A stretch of 64,000 nucleotides of DNA from Streptomyces yatensis (GTDB lineage Bacteria > Actinomycetota > Actinomycetes > Streptomycetales > Streptomycetaceae), in the NCBI RefSeq assembly GCF_018069625.1, contig NZ_CP072941.1, forward strand, positions 4,092,001-4,156,000, read 5' to 3'. The position numbers were made by a program, and so were the translations under genes. Numbering within the stretch: position 1 is the stretch's first letter; each line of letters begins with the position of its first letter. The notes below the pieces were generated by a model. It was not told where the DNA came from. It did no database searches and saw nothing but the letters and a program-made list of their open reading frames with translations. Below are positions 41,118 through 49,027 of this stretch, one piece after another.

Positions 41118-41759
41118 ATGAACGCCACCACCACCGTCCGCCGTCGCCGCACCATGCGCATCGCCGCCGCTGCCCTGATCGCGGCCGCCGGCCTCAGCCT
41201 GACCGCCTGCAACAACGACACGGACAACACCGGCACCAAGAAGCCGGCGGCCTCCGCCGAGGCCAGCACCGGGGGCTCCTCCACCGGAGCGCAGGGCTCC
41301 GACGCCAAGCCCGACGCCAAAACGGGCGATACGGACAAGGCGCCATCCTCGACCGGCGACCAGAAGTTGGCGGACGGCAGCACGGCCAAGATCGACAAGC
41401 TCGGTACCCAGCACTACCGCCTCAAGATCATCAACGACGGCGCCGTCCTGGCCACGCTGGAGGCGAACCAGCGCGATGCCGGGCTCGACGCCAACGGCAT
41501 GTACGTCGTGCTCACGCTGGGCGGTGAGGTCCACTCCTGGATGGGCGGCGAGCACAGCGGGGCGGGCACCTACAAGCTCGCGGGCGGCTGGACGGCCAAG
41601 GTCACCAAGCTCGGCGACGCCCACTTCCGCGCGGACATCATCGGCAACGAGGGCTCGGTGGACGGCACGCTGGAGGCCAACCAGCACGACGCCGGGATGG
41701 TCGCCAACGGCGTGTACATCGTGCTCAGCGCCGGCGGCGTGATCAGCGCCCACCAGTAA
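41118..41759 (+). CDS. Lipoprotein with two copies of a 55-residue module
   Basis: A 213-residue protein with a lipoprotein signal (RIAAAALIAAAGLSLTAC; Cys after LTA) and a long polar linker (Thr/Lys/Ala/Asp, about 35-95). Two homologous modules follow. Module one runs from STAKIDKLGTQHYRLKIIND to MYVVLTLGGEVHSW. Module two runs from WTAKVTKLGDAHFRADIIGN to VYIVLSAGGVISAH. Both share TLEANQxDAG. I do not recognise the family. The ATG at 41118 follows GGGGGGA; the frame is open from 41070. Confidence 0.8.
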   Translation: MNATTTVRRRRTMRIAAAALIAAAGLSLTACNNDTDNTGTKKPAASAEASTGGSSTGAQGSDAKPDAKTGDTDKAPSSTGDQKLADGSTAKIDKLGTQHYRLKIINDGAVLATLEANQRDAGLDANGMYVVLTLGGEVHSWMGGEHSGAGTYKLAGGWTAKVTKLGDAHFRADIIGNEGSVDGTLEANQHDAGMVANGVYIVLSAGGVISAHQ

Positions 41760-41834
41760 GCACCTGCCCGACCGCGGCGGTGGAGTTGCCTGGGGCGGCT
41801 CCACCGCCGCTCAGCCTTCCCGCTCCGCCGCCGC

Positions 41835-42473
41835 TCAGCCCTCCAGCTCCGCCGCCACGAAGCGGCGCAGGTGGCGGCGGGCGTCGGCCACGGTCAGGGC
41901 GGGGGCCTGGCGCAGGCGCCGCAGGGCCAGGCCGTCGGCCAGGGCGGAGAAGCGGAGGGCGAAGTCGGCCGGGTCCTCGCAGGCGAAGTCGCCCTCGTCG
42001 CGGCCCCGTTCGACCAGCGACTGGATCTCGCCGTGCCATGCCTCGTAGCGCTCGGCCTGGCCACGGGCGAAGGACTCGTCGCGTTCGCCCGCGTTCCAGT
42101 AGTCGAACCACATGCGCCAGTGCTGGTCCGTGTCGTCCGTGAAGAGGGCGTCGATGAGCAGCCGCAGCCCCTCCGCGCCGCTGGTGGCCTTCGCGGCGGC
42201 CTCGCTCAGCGCGGCGTAGTAGCGCTCGATGTGCAGGACCATCGCCTCGGAGAGGACCTCCTGCACGCTCTCGAAGTGGTACGTGACCGTGCCGACCGAG
42301 ACCTCGGCCGCGGCCGCCACCTCGCGCACCCCGACCCCCTTGGTGCCGCGCTCCGCGATGAGCGGAACGGCGGCCTCCACGATGAGGCGGCGGCGCACCT
42401 CGGTCGGCTGCCGGGTGCGGCGCGAGGCGTCGACGGCGCGGCGCGGAGGGCGGCGTTCGGCGGGGGACGTCAC
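41835..42473 (-). CDS. TetR-family regulator coupled to the CocE/NonD hydrolase gene
   Basis: A 212-residue regulator with an N-terminal helix-turn-helix (IVEAAVPLIAERGTKGVGVR, EVAAAAEVSVGTVTYHF at about residues 25-70) and a helical ligand domain (LIDALFTDDTDQHWRMWFDY, ADFALRFSALADGLALRRLR). The GTG at 42473 overlaps the hydrolase stop by four bases (GTGA). The same frame is open for over 1100 codons upstream only because GC-rich antisense sequence lacks stops. It probably represses the hydrolase operon. Confidence 0.85.
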   Translation of the reverse strand: MTSPAERRPPRRAVDASRRTRQPTEVRRRLIVEAAVPLIAERGTKGVGVREVAAAAEVSVGTVTYHFESVQEVLSEAMVLHIERYYAALSEAAAKATSGAEGLRLLIDALFTDDTDQHWRMWFDYWNAGERDESFARGQAERYEAWHGEIQSLVERGRDEGDFACEDPADFALRFSALADGLALRRLRQAPALTVADARRHLRRFVAAELEG

Positions 42474-44482
42474 GCGGATGTCCTCGGCGTGGTGTGGTGC
42501 CATGCGCGCGTGGCCACTGTCTCTCCGTTCGCCCGTGCCTCGATGCTGCTGTCCATGATGAATTCCTCCGCCGTGGCCCGCAGTTCCACGGCGGTGACGA
42601 CCTCCGTGTGCCAGGCCCCGCGCCGCAGCCGGATGGTCCACCGAGAGCTTGCCACGGCCGACAGCGGATCGTCGGAGCGGATGCGGTAGGTCTCGCGGGC
42701 ACTCTCCTCGTAGCGGAGTCCGTCGGGGTAGGTGCGGGAGCCGCCGTAGTTGGGGTCCACGTCCAGCACCCACTCGCCGGTCGCCACGTCGTGGGTGAGG
42801 GTCCGCTCGGGGCGTGGTTCGGCGGGCGGGTCGACGGTCACGGCGAGCGGTGCGGCCTGTTCGGGCTCCTCGAAGACGATGGGCGGGCGGCCCGCGTCGG
42901 CACCCGGGTCCCGTACCGGCAGCAGCAGGGCGCTGTCCCCCGGCCGTACGGTCAGCCGGCCGCGCTCGCCGTGCGGCCAGACCCACGGCCAGTACGCGTC
43001 GGAGACGGCGACCCTGACGCGGTGGCCGGGCGGGAAGGCGTAGCCAGTGGCGTTCAGCTCGAACTCCACGTCCTCCTCTCGCCCCGGCTCCCACTCGACG
43101 GCCTTGTCCCGCCCCTCGCGGGAGAGCAGGTTGAGCACTCCACGGGTGACCAGGGTGGACGAGCCGTCGGGCGCCACATCGCAGACGCGGGCGATGACAT
43201 GGGCGCGCCGGGTGGCGCTGTCGAGGCGCAGCCGTACGCGGGGACGGCCGAGGATCTCGACCCGATCGGTCAGCGGCGACGAGTCGAAGCAGACCGAGCG
43301 GCCGTCCTCCTCGCGCTGGTCGGGCGGCAGATCGGTGGCGTTGCCGAAGGGGAAGAAGCGGCCCGCGTCCAGGCCGGTGTGCAGCGGAGAGCGGACGATC
43401 ACCGGCTCGTCGGCGGGGCCGCCGAGCGGACGTTCGTCCCACATGACGGTCGGCGACGGCCAGCCGTCCTCGCCGACCCAGCGGCCGGGCATGGTCGCGT
43501 ACGAGGTGGCGGGCGGTACCGGGTCGTTGATCCAGGCGCGCAGCGGCGGCTCGTCCAGCACGCCGGTCGGCTCGTCCTTGAGCCAGTGGTCCCACCAGCG
43601 CAGCGTCTCCTGGAGGAAGCCGATCGCCGGGCCCGGCGGCAGCCCCCGGTCCGGGTACTGATGCGACCAGGGGCCGATGAGGCCGCGCACGGGCGCGTCC
43701 AGGTGTTCCAGCAGGCGCAGCACGGTGTCCCGGTACGGATCGGCCCAGCCGCCGACCGCGAGCACGGCGGCCTCGATCGCGCCGTAGTCCTCGCAGACGC
43801 TGCCGTGCCGCCAGTAGTCGTCCCGCTCCTGGTGGGCGAGCCAGGTGTGCAGATACGGCTCGAGCGCGTCGAGCCGCTCCCGCCACATGGGCAGCCAGCG
43901 GTCCTCGCCGACGGAGGTGGGATGCGGGGGGCGGGCGGTGAACGCCAGCATCGTCCCGGCCCAGGCGAGCATGTCGATGCCGAGGACGGCGCCGCCGGTG
44001 TAGTGGACGTCGTTGTCGTAACGGTCGTCGGTGGAGCAGACGGTGACGATCGCCTTCAGCGGGGCGGGGCGCAGGGCGGCGATCTGGAGCGAGTTGAACC
44101 CGCCCCAGGAGATCCCGAACATCCCCACCTTGCCGGTGCACCAGGGCTGCTCCGCGAGCCAGTTGACGACGTCGACGCCGTCGGCGAGCTCGGTCGCGGT
44201 GTACTCGTCGAGCATCACGCCCTCGGAGTCGCCGCTGCCGCGCAGATCGACCCGTACGGAGGCGTAGCCGTGCCCGGCGTACCAGGGGTGGCGCTGGGCG
44301 TCGCGGGGTGCGGTCCAGTCGCTCTTGCGGTACGGGAGGTATTCGAGGAGGGCGGGTACGGGGGCGGTTTCGGCGTCTGTGGGGCGCCAGATGCGTGCGT
44401 GCAGCCGCGTTTGCCCGTCCCGGGTGGGGATCCATACGTCCTCGGTCCGCACCTTGCGGGGGAACGTCTCGCGGTACTTCAC
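42470..44482 (-). CDS. CocE/NonD family hydrolase (X-Pro dipeptidyl-peptidase S15 type)
   Basis: A 670-residue alpha/beta hydrolase. The S15 domain covers about 10-290. Its nucleophile serine is in VGMFGISWGGFNSLQIAAL, and an oxyanion/Tyr region is in LLEYLPYRKSDWTAPRD. A catalytic Asp probably lies near VGGWADPYRDT and a His near IGPWSHQYPDRG. The C-terminal jelly-roll (about 310-560) resembles PepX_C (RVRLRLDSATRRAHVIARVC, PPGHRVRVAVSDAYWPWVWP). Substrates of this family include cocaine esters, glutaryl-7-ACA and peptides; here unknown. The GTG at 44482 has AAGGAG four bases upstream. Confidence 0.9.
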   Translation of the reverse strand: MKYRETFPRKVRTEDVWIPTRDGQTRLHARIWRPTDAETAPVPALLEYLPYRKSDWTAPRDAQRHPWYAGHGYASVRVDLRGSGDSEGVMLDEYTATELADGVDVVNWLAEQPWCTGKVGMFGISWGGFNSLQIAALRPAPLKAIVTVCSTDDRYDNDVHYTGGAVLGIDMLAWAGTMLAFTARPPHPTSVGEDRWLPMWRERLDALEPYLHTWLAHQERDDYWRHGSVCEDYGAIEAAVLAVGGWADPYRDTVLRLLEHLDAPVRGLIGPWSHQYPDRGLPPGPAIGFLQETLRWWDHWLKDEPTGVLDEPPLRAWINDPVPPATSYATMPGRWVGEDGWPSPTVMWDERPLGGPADEPVIVRSPLHTGLDAGRFFPFGNATDLPPDQREEDGRSVCFDSSPLTDRVEILGRPRVRLRLDSATRRAHVIARVCDVAPDGSSTLVTRGVLNLLSREGRDKAVEWEPGREEDVEFELNATGYAFPPGHRVRVAVSDAYWPWVWPHGERGRLTVRPGDSALLLPVRDPGADAGRPPIVFEEPEQAAPLAVTVDPPAEPRPERTLTHDVATGEWVLDVDPNYGGSRTYPDGLRYEESARETYRIRSDDPLSAVASSRWTIRLRRGAWHTEVVTAVELRATAEEFIMDSSIEARANGETVATRAWHHTTPRTSA

Positions 44483-44511
44483 GCTGCTCCTTGGGGGGTG
44501 GGGTAGGTCTT

Positions 44512-44815
44512 GTCTGGGGGTGGGTCGTCTGGGGGTGGGTCGTCTGGGGGTGGGTCGTCTGGGGGTCGGGTGCGCCTGCGGGTCGGGTGCGCCTGCGGGT
44601 CGGGTGCGCCTGCGGGTCGGGTGCGCCTGCGGGTGGGGGGTGCGCCCGCGCGTCGGGGTGCGCCCGCAGAGCGGGGTGCGCCCGCAAGTCGGGGTGCGCC
44701 CACGCGTCGGGGTGCGCCCGCAGAGCGGGGTGCGCCCGCAAGTCGGGGTGCGCCCACGCGTCGGGGTGCGCCTGCAGGTCCGGTGCGCCCGCAAGTCGGG
44801 GTGCGCCTGCGGCGG
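44512..44815. repeat. Composite minisatellite upstream of the hydrolase gene
   Basis: Three kinds of tandem unit follow each other. A 15-bp unit (gggtgggtcgtctgg) occurs about four times near 44519-44575. A 17-bp unit (tcgggtgcgcctgcggg) occurs four times near 44576-44640. Then come 18-bp units of the form gtgcgcccgcXXXXcggg. The 18-mers form a higher-order 54-bp repeat (cagag, caagt and cacgcgt variants) that appears twice in full. No gene or ribosome binding site lies in it. Confidence 0.85.
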
Positions 44816-44817
44816 GC

Positions 44818-45183
44818 AAGCCCCCACCCCGCCCCTTCCCGGAACCGGGGCTCCGCCCCGGACCCCGCTCCTCAATCGCCGGAGGGGCTTGAACTGCGAT
44901 CAATCGCTGGCGGGGCTTGAACTGCGCCTCGCGTAGCTCGCCCGGGGGCGGAAGCCCCCGCCCGGCGAGGCCCAGGGGCACGGCCCCGGCCGCCCCTCGG
45001 GCAGGCATGCGGCTGCCAGGTTGTGGGCAATCGTTCCTCCCCCAGCTACCGCTGGGAGGTGCCCCCCGGCGGAACGGGTGGGCACGACCCGCCCACCGGC
45101 CCGCACCCGGCGGCGATACGCCAAGGGACAACCCCCACGGGGGCCGGGGCCGGCCCCGGTTTCGGGGAGGGGCGGGGTGGGGG
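44818..45183. repeat. Streptomyces-type dispersed intergenic repeats
   Basis: The segment contains ggaaccggggctccgccccgg, then ctcaatcgccggaggggcttgaactg followed at once by a second, diverged copy (atcaatcgctggcggggcttgaactg). Near 45035 comes cccagctaccgctgggaggt, a 6-bp hairpin in a second common repeat. I know such elements from intergenic regions of many Streptomyces genomes; here they follow the ABC ATPase stop and may act as terminators. Confidence 0.7.
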
Positions 45184-47163
45184 CTAGCCATCCGCCGGCC
45201 GCCACCTGCGTACCCGGTGCCCCCCGCCCAACTCATCCCACACCGCCCCCGGCTCGGCGGCGTCCGCCCATTCCTCCGCCGGGGCCGAAGCCGCCAATCC
45301 CTCCGCCTCCGGATCCGGCTCCAGCGCCGCCCCCATCAGCGCCCGCGTATACGGATGCCCCGGCCCCTCGAACACCGCATCCGTGGGCCCCTCCTCCACC
45401 ACCACCCCGTGCCGCAGCACCACCACCCGGTCCGCGATCCCCCGCACCACCGCCAAGTCGTGGCTGATGAACAGGCACGCCAACTCCCGCTCCCGGCGCA
45501 GATCGTCCAGCAGCCGCAACACATCGGCCTGTACGGACACGTCCAGCGCCGTCGTGATCTCATCCGCGATCAGCACCTCCGGCTCCCCGGCCAGCGCCCG
45601 CGCGATCCCGATCCGCTGACGCTGGCCGCCCGACAGCTGCGCGGGCAGCCGGTCGGCGAAGTCGGGGTCGAGGCGGACGTCGGCGATCAGCTGCCGGGCC
45701 CGCGAGGCCGCCTCGCTCCGCGACCCCGCCGAACCGAAGAAGCGCAGGGGCCGCCGTATCGCATCGCCCACCGAACGCCGCGGATTGAGCGAGGTGTCGG
45801 CGTTCTGGAAGACGAGCTGCACGGTGCGCCGCAGCGCAAGCGGCCGCCGCCGCGCGGGGACACCCAGATCACCGCCGGACCCACCGTCCGACACAGCCCC
45901 CGTCGCACCCCCGGCCACATCCGACGCACCGGACACACCCAACGCACCACCCGACGCACCAGACACACCCGATGCACCAGACACACCCGATGCACCCGAT
46001 GCACCCGATGCACCCGACACACCGGACCCTCCGGACCCCCCACCCCTCATCGTCCCGCCCGACAGCCCCCGCAGCCCCGCCAGCGCCCACGCGATCGTCG
46101 ACTTGCCGCTCCCCGATTCGCCGACCAGGGCCAGCACCTCCCCCCTCCGCACGCTGAAGGAGACCCCGTCCACCGCGCGGCTGGTGCCGTAGTCGATCGT
46201 CACCTCGCGTACGTCCAGCGCCTCGGGCGCGTCCGCGTCCGCGTCCGGGGCCGAGTCCCCGCCCGCGACCGCGGGCACCTCGGCCCGGGGGCGGATCTCG
46301 CGCGTGCCGTCCTCCCCCACCAGCGCCAGCCCCGCGTCCGCGATGCGCGGGACGCTGGCCAGCAGGCGGCGGGTGTACGGGTCGGCGGGGGCGGCGAAGA
46401 GGCGTCGGGTGGGGGCGGACTCGACGACCCGACCCGCGCGCAGGACGCACACCTCGTCGGCCATGTGCGCGACCACGCCGAGGTCATGGCTGACCAGGAC
46501 GGCGGCGAGGCCGAGTTCCTCGCGCAGGGCACCGACCAGGTCCAGCACCCCGCGCTGGGTGATCACGTCGAGGCCGGTGGTGGGCTCGTCCAGGACGAGC
46601 ACCTTGGGGCGGGCCGCGATGGCCATGGCGATGGCCACGCGCTGCTGCTGTCCGCCGGAGAGCTCATGCGGATAGCGGCGGGCGAGTTCGCGGGGATGCG
46701 GCAGCCTGACCTGCTCCAGCAGATCCGTGACGGGCACCTCGCCACCCGCCTCCGCGATCTGCCGTCCGATGCGCATGCTGGGCGTCAGGGCCTGGCCCGC
46801 GTTCTGGGAGACCATCGCGACCGTACCGCCGCGCAGCCGCCGCAACTCCCGCGCGGAGAGCGCGAAGACGTCCCTGCCCTCGACGGCGACCCGTCCGCCG
46901 GTCAGCCGCGATCCGTGCCGTAGATGCCCCAGCAGCGTCGCGGCGACCGTCGACTTGCCGCTGCCCGACTCGCCGACCAGGGCCAGCGTCCGGCCGGGGA
47001 GCACCTCCAGCGACACCTCCTCCACGACGGGCACCTCGCGCCCGCCCTTCCCGCCAGACCCGCCCGACCCGCCCGACCGGTAGGCCACGGACAACGCCTC
47101 CACCGAGACGATGGGCGCCGTCTCCGCCGGAACAGTCGCTTCCGCCGAACTGAAAGCCGTCAT
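45184..47163 (-). CDS. Fused oligopeptide-type ABC ATPases (DppD-DppF in one chain)
   Basis: A 659-residue protein with two nucleotide-binding domains. The first (about 15-275) has Walker A GESGSGKSTVAATLLG, signature ELSGGQQQRVAIAMA, Walker B KVLVLDEPTTGLDV and DPYTRRLLASVP at its end. The second (about 315-630) has GESGSGKSTIAWALAG, QLSGGQRQRIGIARA, EVLIADEITTALDV and HPYTRALMGAAL. Between Walker A and the Q-loop of the second domain is a low-complexity stretch of SGA/SGV repeats (about 371-425). It starts with a one-base overlap on the permease stop (TGATG). It should energise uptake by the two permeases and the binding protein upstream. Confidence 0.92.
   Translation of the reverse strand: MTAFSSAEATVPAETAPIVSVEALSVAYRSGGSGGSGGKGGREVPVVEEVSLEVLPGRTLALVGESGSGKSTVAATLLGHLRHGSRLTGGRVAVEGRDVFALSARELRRLRGGTVAMVSQNAGQALTPSMRIGRQIAEAGGEVPVTDLLEQVRLPHPRELARRYPHELSGGQQQRVAIAMAIAARPKVLVLDEPTTGLDVITQRGVLDLVGALREELGLAAVLVSHDLGVVAHMADEVCVLRAGRVVESAPTRRLFAAPADPYTRRLLASVPRIADAGLALVGEDGTREIRPRAEVPAVAGGDSAPDADADAPEALDVREVTIDYGTSRAVDGVSFSVRRGEVLALVGESGSGKSTIAWALAGLRGLSGGTMRGGGSGGSGVSGASGASGASGVSGASGVSGASGGALGVSGASDVAGGATGAVSDGGSGGDLGVPARRRPLALRRTVQLVFQNADTSLNPRRSVGDAIRRPLRFFGSAGSRSEAASRARQLIADVRLDPDFADRLPAQLSGGQRQRIGIARALAGEPEVLIADEITTALDVSVQADVLRLLDDLRRERELACLFISHDLAVVRGIADRVVVLRHGVVVEEGPTDAVFEGPGHPYTRALMGAALEPDPEAEGLAASAPAEEWADAAEPGAVWDELGGGHRVRRWRPADG
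45886..46050. repeat. In-frame 9/15-bp repeats inside the second ATPase domain
   Basis: On the plus strand, units such as gatgcacca, gacacaccc and gatgcaccc recur about a dozen times. They encode Ser-Gly-Ala and Ser-Gly-Val triplets. All lengths are multiples of three, so the reading frame is kept. Confidence 0.8.
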
Positions 47164-48062
47164 CAGGAGCCCTCCCGGATCCGGTCCACGCCCCACGCCT
47201 TGGACAGGCCGTCGGCCGCGAGGTTGAGCCCGACCACCAGCGTGGCCAGGGCGATGATCGGCGCGAGGCTGGCCATCGGGACGACGGTGATGGCGGTGCG
47301 GTTCTCCGAGACCATCAGCCCCCAGTCGGGGGTGGGCGGGTCGGCGCCGAAGCCGAGGAAGGACAGCGAGGAGATCAGCAGCACCACCCAGGAGGCGCGC
47401 ATCGCGAACTCGACGCACACCACGTCGGTGATGTTGGGCAGCACCTCGCGCCGCAGGATCGCCCAGGTGCTCTCGCCGCGGGCGCGCGCCGCGGTGACGT
47501 AGTCCTGGGGGACGACGGCGAGCGCGGCGCCGCGCACCACCCGTACCACCTGGGGGACACAGACGACGGCGATGGCCAGCACGATGACCGAGGATCCGGT
47601 GCCCAGCGCGGTGACGATCACCAGCAGGACGAGGATCGCGGGGATGGACAGCACCGCGTCCAGGACCCGCATCAGCAGATCGTCCAGCCAGCCGCCGCGC
47701 AGGGCGGCCGCGCAGCCGAGGACGGCGCCGAGGGCGACGGTGAGGACGGTCGCGGTGACGGAGACGCCGAGCGCGTACCGCCCGCCGTACAGCACTCGGG
47801 TCAGCACATCGCGCCCGTAGCTGTCGGTGCCCGCCCAGTGGTCCGCGCCGGGCCCCAGCAGTGCGTGCGAGGCGTCGCCGGTGGTGGGGTGGTAGGGGGT
47901 GAGCAGCGGGGCGAGCAGCGCGACCACGAGGTGCACGGCGACGATCGCGAGCCCGATGGCGGTGGGCCGGGAGGAGCGCACGGCGCGCCAGGTGCGGGCG
48001 GCCACGCCGGGCCGGACGGGCGCGGGCGGCACGGCGGCAGCAGACGCTTTCGGCGAGCTCAT
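47163..48062 (-). CDS. ABC transporter permease (DppC/OppC type)
   Basis: A 299-residue inner membrane permease. It has an N-terminal helix (AIGLAIVAVHLVVALLAPLL), the AHWAGTDSYGRDVLTRVLYG-like motif (here DHWAGTDSYGRDVLTRVLYG) typical of OppC proteins, and the EAA loop GAALAVVPQDYVTAARARGE. Five further helices follow. It pairs with the DppB-type permease upstream. The ATG at 48062 overlaps the previous stop by four bases. Confidence 0.92.
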   Translation of the reverse strand: MSSPKASAAAVPPAPVRPGVAARTWRAVRSSRPTAIGLAIVAVHLVVALLAPLLTPYHPTTGDASHALLGPGADHWAGTDSYGRDVLTRVLYGGRYALGVSVTATVLTVALGAVLGCAAALRGGWLDDLLMRVLDAVLSIPAILVLLVIVTALGTGSSVIVLAIAVVCVPQVVRVVRGAALAVVPQDYVTAARARGESTWAILRREVLPNITDVVCVEFAMRASWVVLLISSLSFLGFGADPPTPDWGLMVSENRTAITVVPMASLAPIIALATLVVGLNLAADGLSKAWGVDRIREGS

Positions 48063-49027
48063 CGGATCCTCCCTCCTCGGGTGCGGAGCTTGGGGTTGAG
48101 GGCCATGGAGCCGAGGTCGGCGGCGAGGTTGCACAGGACGTAGACGACGGCGCTGATGAGGGCGATGGCCTGGATGACGGGCAGGTCGCGGTTCTGGACG
48201 GAGGAGAGCATCAGCTTGCCGATGCCGGGGTAGTTGAAGACGTTCTCGACCACGGCGACGCCGCCGACCAGCCAGGCCACGTTGAGCGCGATGACGTGGA
48301 GGGTGGGCAGCAGGGCGCTGGGCAGTGCGTGCCGGGTGACCACCCGCCAGGTGGACAGGCCCTTGAGCCGGGCGGTGGTGACGTATTCACTCGCCATGAC
48401 GTCGATCACCGAGGTACGGGCCATCCGCACGATGTACGCGGCCATGACGATCGCGAGCGAGGCGGCGGGCAGCCAGACCGCCGGGAGGAGCTGCCCGGTG
48501 CTGGCGCCCGGTCCGTACAGCACCACGGCGGGCAGCACCGGCACGGTGACGGAGAAGGCGAGCACCAGCACGGTGGCCACGACGAATTCGGGGACGCTCA
48601 TCCCGATCAGGCTGACCGTGGAGATCAGGTGGTCGGGCCAGCGGTCGCGGTAGAGCCCGGCGACGATGCCGAGGACGAGGGAGCCGGTGACCGCGAAGAG
48701 GATGGTGACGACGGCGATGAGGGCGGAGTTGCCGAGATACTGGGCGACCTCGCCGCCCACCGGTTTGGTGGTGACCAGCGAGGTGCCGAAGTCGCCGTGC
48801 AGGGCGCCGTCGATCCAGTGGCCGTAGCGCTCCCAGGCGGGCTGGTCGAGCCCCATCTGGTGGCGCAGCGCGGCGACCGCGTCGGGGGTGGCGTCCCTGC
48901 CGAGCACCTGGGTGGCGACATCGCCGGGCAGCGCCTGGACGGCCAGGAAGACCAGGACCGAGGAGAGCAGCAGGGTGCCCAGCGCGGAGACCACGCGGCG
49001 GACGAGGAAGGTCAGCATGCGCCTCAT
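48059..49027 (-). CDS. ABC transporter permease (DppB/OppB type)
   Basis: A 322-residue permease. It starts with a helix (VVSALGTLLLSSVLVFLAVQ), then QALPGDVATQVLG, RHQMGLDQPAWERYGHWIDG and GDFGTSLVTTKPV, which are hallmark OppB features. The EAA motif is DVMASEYVTTARLKGLSTWR, followed by HALPSALLP. The ATG at 49027 overlaps the substrate-binding protein stop by four bases, with AAGGGGG upstream. Confidence 0.93.
   Translation of the reverse strand: MRRMLTFLVRRVVSALGTLLLSSVLVFLAVQALPGDVATQVLGRDATPDAVAALRHQMGLDQPAWERYGHWIDGALHGDFGTSLVTTKPVGGEVAQYLGNSALIAVVTILFAVTGSLVLGIVAGLYRDRWPDHLISTVSLIGMSVPEFVVATVLVLAFSVTVPVLPAVVLYGPGASTGQLLPAVWLPAASLAIVMAAYIVRMARTSVIDVMASEYVTTARLKGLSTWRVVTRHALPSALLPTLHVIALNVAWLVGGVAVVENVFNYPGIGKLMLSSVQNRDLPVIQAIALISAVVYVLCNLAADLGSMALNPKLRTRGGRIR

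Noticed and set aside
44483..45183. Repeat region as a CRISPR array
   Set aside because: Units are 15-18 bp in direct contact without unique spacers, and no cas genes are present.
41835..45236. A single 1133-codon frame joining the TetR domain to upstream sequence
   Set aside because: Only the last 212 codons match a protein family. The GTGA overlap with the hydrolase stop gives a clear start, and the rest is antisense-like and repeat sequence.
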